The translations under genes and the position numbers were made by a program. DNA of 40,195 bases from Candidatus Bathyarchaeota archaeon (GTDB taxonomy: Archaea; Thermoproteota; Bathyarchaeia; RBG-16-48-13; GCA-020355125), in the NCBI GenBank assembly GCA_026014905.1, contig JAOZHK010000048.1, positions 1 through 40,195 of the forward strand, written 5' to 3'. Below the pieces are notes generated by a model. That model searched no databases, was not told the DNA's origin, and was given only the letters and a program-made list of their open reading frames with translations. Of this stretch, positions 39,245-40,195 are shown one piece after another (position 1 is the first letter of the stretch; every line of letters starts with the position of its first letter).

Positions 39245-40078
39245 CTAGCTGTCAGGACGTGGGAATAAATGTCTTCCCGGATGGTTTCGGGTCCCCACGG
39301 GTCGATACGTGATGAAATCTTCTAGCGCCGCGACCGTTCCAGTTACGGCGGCTTTGAGAAGTTTTCGTCCTTTATCAATATGGGCAGCTCTTGCATCATC
39401 GGTGTGACCATCAGGGCTATATTCGTCTTGATACCACGCACGAAAGAAGGGCGGTGTAGGGCGAGGTCGTGAATCTGGAGATCGCACTAAGTCAAGTCGA
39501 ACCGCGCGAGGTGCTACTGCAAGAAGGATACTGGTTTCAGCTTCACCCCCATGACCAATTTTTCGTTGTGGTTCCTGTTCTAACACCTGATCCCAGACTT
39601 TCCCAGGAATTACGTCCCAATATGATAACGTACCGATTTCAACATCAACACCATACTGATAATAAATAGTTTCGCGGATCTCACGACAAGCGGTGATATT
39701 AGGAGCTTCATTTCCACCATGACCATTGATCAAAGTGATTTTACGTATCCCATGTTTGACAAGGCTTTCAACCACTTCACGTAAAACCCGCATGTAGGTG
39801 GTTGCGCTGAGTGAAATTGTTCCAGGAAAAGCTGCAGTCATATTATGTGGGGCAACACCAACCCATAAGACATTTACGACTACTGCTCGCGGATACATTT
39901 TTACCGCGACTTCTTCAGCAACTCGCATACAACTCAAGATATCGTTCCCCACTCCAAGATGAGGACCATGAATTTCAGTGGATCCCGTAGGGATTACTGC
40001 AACTTTCAACTGGGGGATGAGTTCTTGCAACTCTTGATGTGTGTGTTCATGCCAATACACTTTCTTATTTTCACTCAT
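39245..40078 (-). CDS. Creatininase-family amidohydrolase
   Basis: 277 residues from the ATG at 40078, preceded by GAGGAAGGA. The metal site signature is GSTEIHGPHLGVGND (Glu35, His37, Asp46), followed by INGHGGNEAPN and GHGGEAETS. The family includes creatininase, formamide hydrolases in flavin/F420 and sugar-derivative pathways; the substrate is not predictable. It converges with the DUF362 gene, 21 bp between stops. Its presence near gamma-glutamyltransferases suggests amide-bond catabolism. Confidence 0.85.
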   Translation of the reverse strand: MSENKKVYWHEHTHQELQELIPQLKVAVIPTGSTEIHGPHLGVGNDILSCMRVAEEVAVKMYPRAVVVNVLWVGVAPHNMTAAFPGTISLSATTYMRVLREVVESLVKHGIRKITLINGHGGNEAPNITACREIRETIYYQYGVDVEIGTLSYWDVIPGKVWDQVLEQEPQRKIGHGGEAETSILLAVAPRAVRLDLVRSPDSRPRPTPPFFRAWYQDEYSPDGHTDDARAAHIDKGRKLLKAAVTGTVAALEDFITYRPVGTRNHPGRHLFPRPDS

Positions 40079-40195
40079 TTTTCCTTCCTCAAATACGCGC
40101 ATGTCATTTAGAATTTGATAATAGCGCGCGTGTAAACTGAAGAAGGATAGGAGATATCTTCAATTTATGTTTGCTTCTTCGCTTAAGCAGGGTGA

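Noticed and set aside
1..40195. tRNA, rRNA or SRP/RNase P RNA genes
   Set aside because: I saw no TTCGANTC-like arm, acceptor pairing or conserved rRNA segments. The scan was by eye and could miss intron-containing tRNAs.

Overview
The window looks archaeal. Many genes sit about 30 nt downstream of AT-rich TATA-like boxes and appear leaderless. GTG and TTG starts are common. The content includes a tungsten-type aldehyde ferredoxin oxidoreductase (AOR), an archaeal-type ScpB, a MoaD-like carrier ending in Gly-Gly, an F420-type flavin/deazaflavin reductase and several zinc-ribbon proteins. An Asgard-like archaeon is possible, but nothing here proves a phylum. All family names come from reading translations by eye; no database search was run.

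Layout. (1) 1-9.7 kb is a broken, gene-poor region. Intact islands are two ICMT-like methyltransferases, an F420-type reductase, a double zinc ribbon, small membrane proteins and a C45 NTN-hydrolase. Between them lie short coding remnants, mostly gene starts with their own promoters: thymidylate kinase, an SRPBCC protein, a pyruvate-kinase-C-terminal-like protein and several unknowns. The remnants stop or start at short self-complementary tracts, (CG)n or (GCTA)n. (2) 9.7-12.3 kb: a phosphotransferase and a MurG-like glycosyltransferase. (3) 12.7-14.1 kb: an unusual tyrosine-recombinase-like protein. (4) 14.2-21.1 kb: AOR, ScpB, a broken HpcH aldolase gene, a phosphodiesterase, an HD hydrolase, a D-cysteine desulfhydrase-like enzyme and an aminotransferase. 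(5) 21.2-24.3 kb: a tight minus-strand operon of threonine-synthase-like enzyme, MoaD-like carrier, ThiF/MoeB E1-like enzyme and DsrE, suggesting protein-thiocarboxylate sulfur transfer. (6) 24.4-26.3 kb: small zinc/cysteine proteins. (7) 26.6-40.1 kb: a catabolic stretch with two gamma-glutamyltransferase-family proteins, Fpg/Nei glycosylase, two enolase-superfamily dehydratase-like proteins, UxuA-like mannonate dehydratase, a stand-alone RAM domain, an alpha/beta hydrolase, a ThuA-like protein, DUF362 proteins and a creatininase-family amidase. A third DUF362 gene runs off the left edge.

The most unusual signal is the set of (CG)4-6 and (GCTA)2-5 tracts. I found runs of 8 or more alternating C/G bases only outside intact genes. 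The tracts coincide with places where reading frames break or duplicated blocks diverge. In two loci (secreted protein near 9650, HpcH aldolase near 17000), removing one CG unit joins a plausible leaderless start to the downstream coding frame. The tracts could be deletion/repair scars, slippage switches or assembly artefacts; the sequence alone cannot decide.
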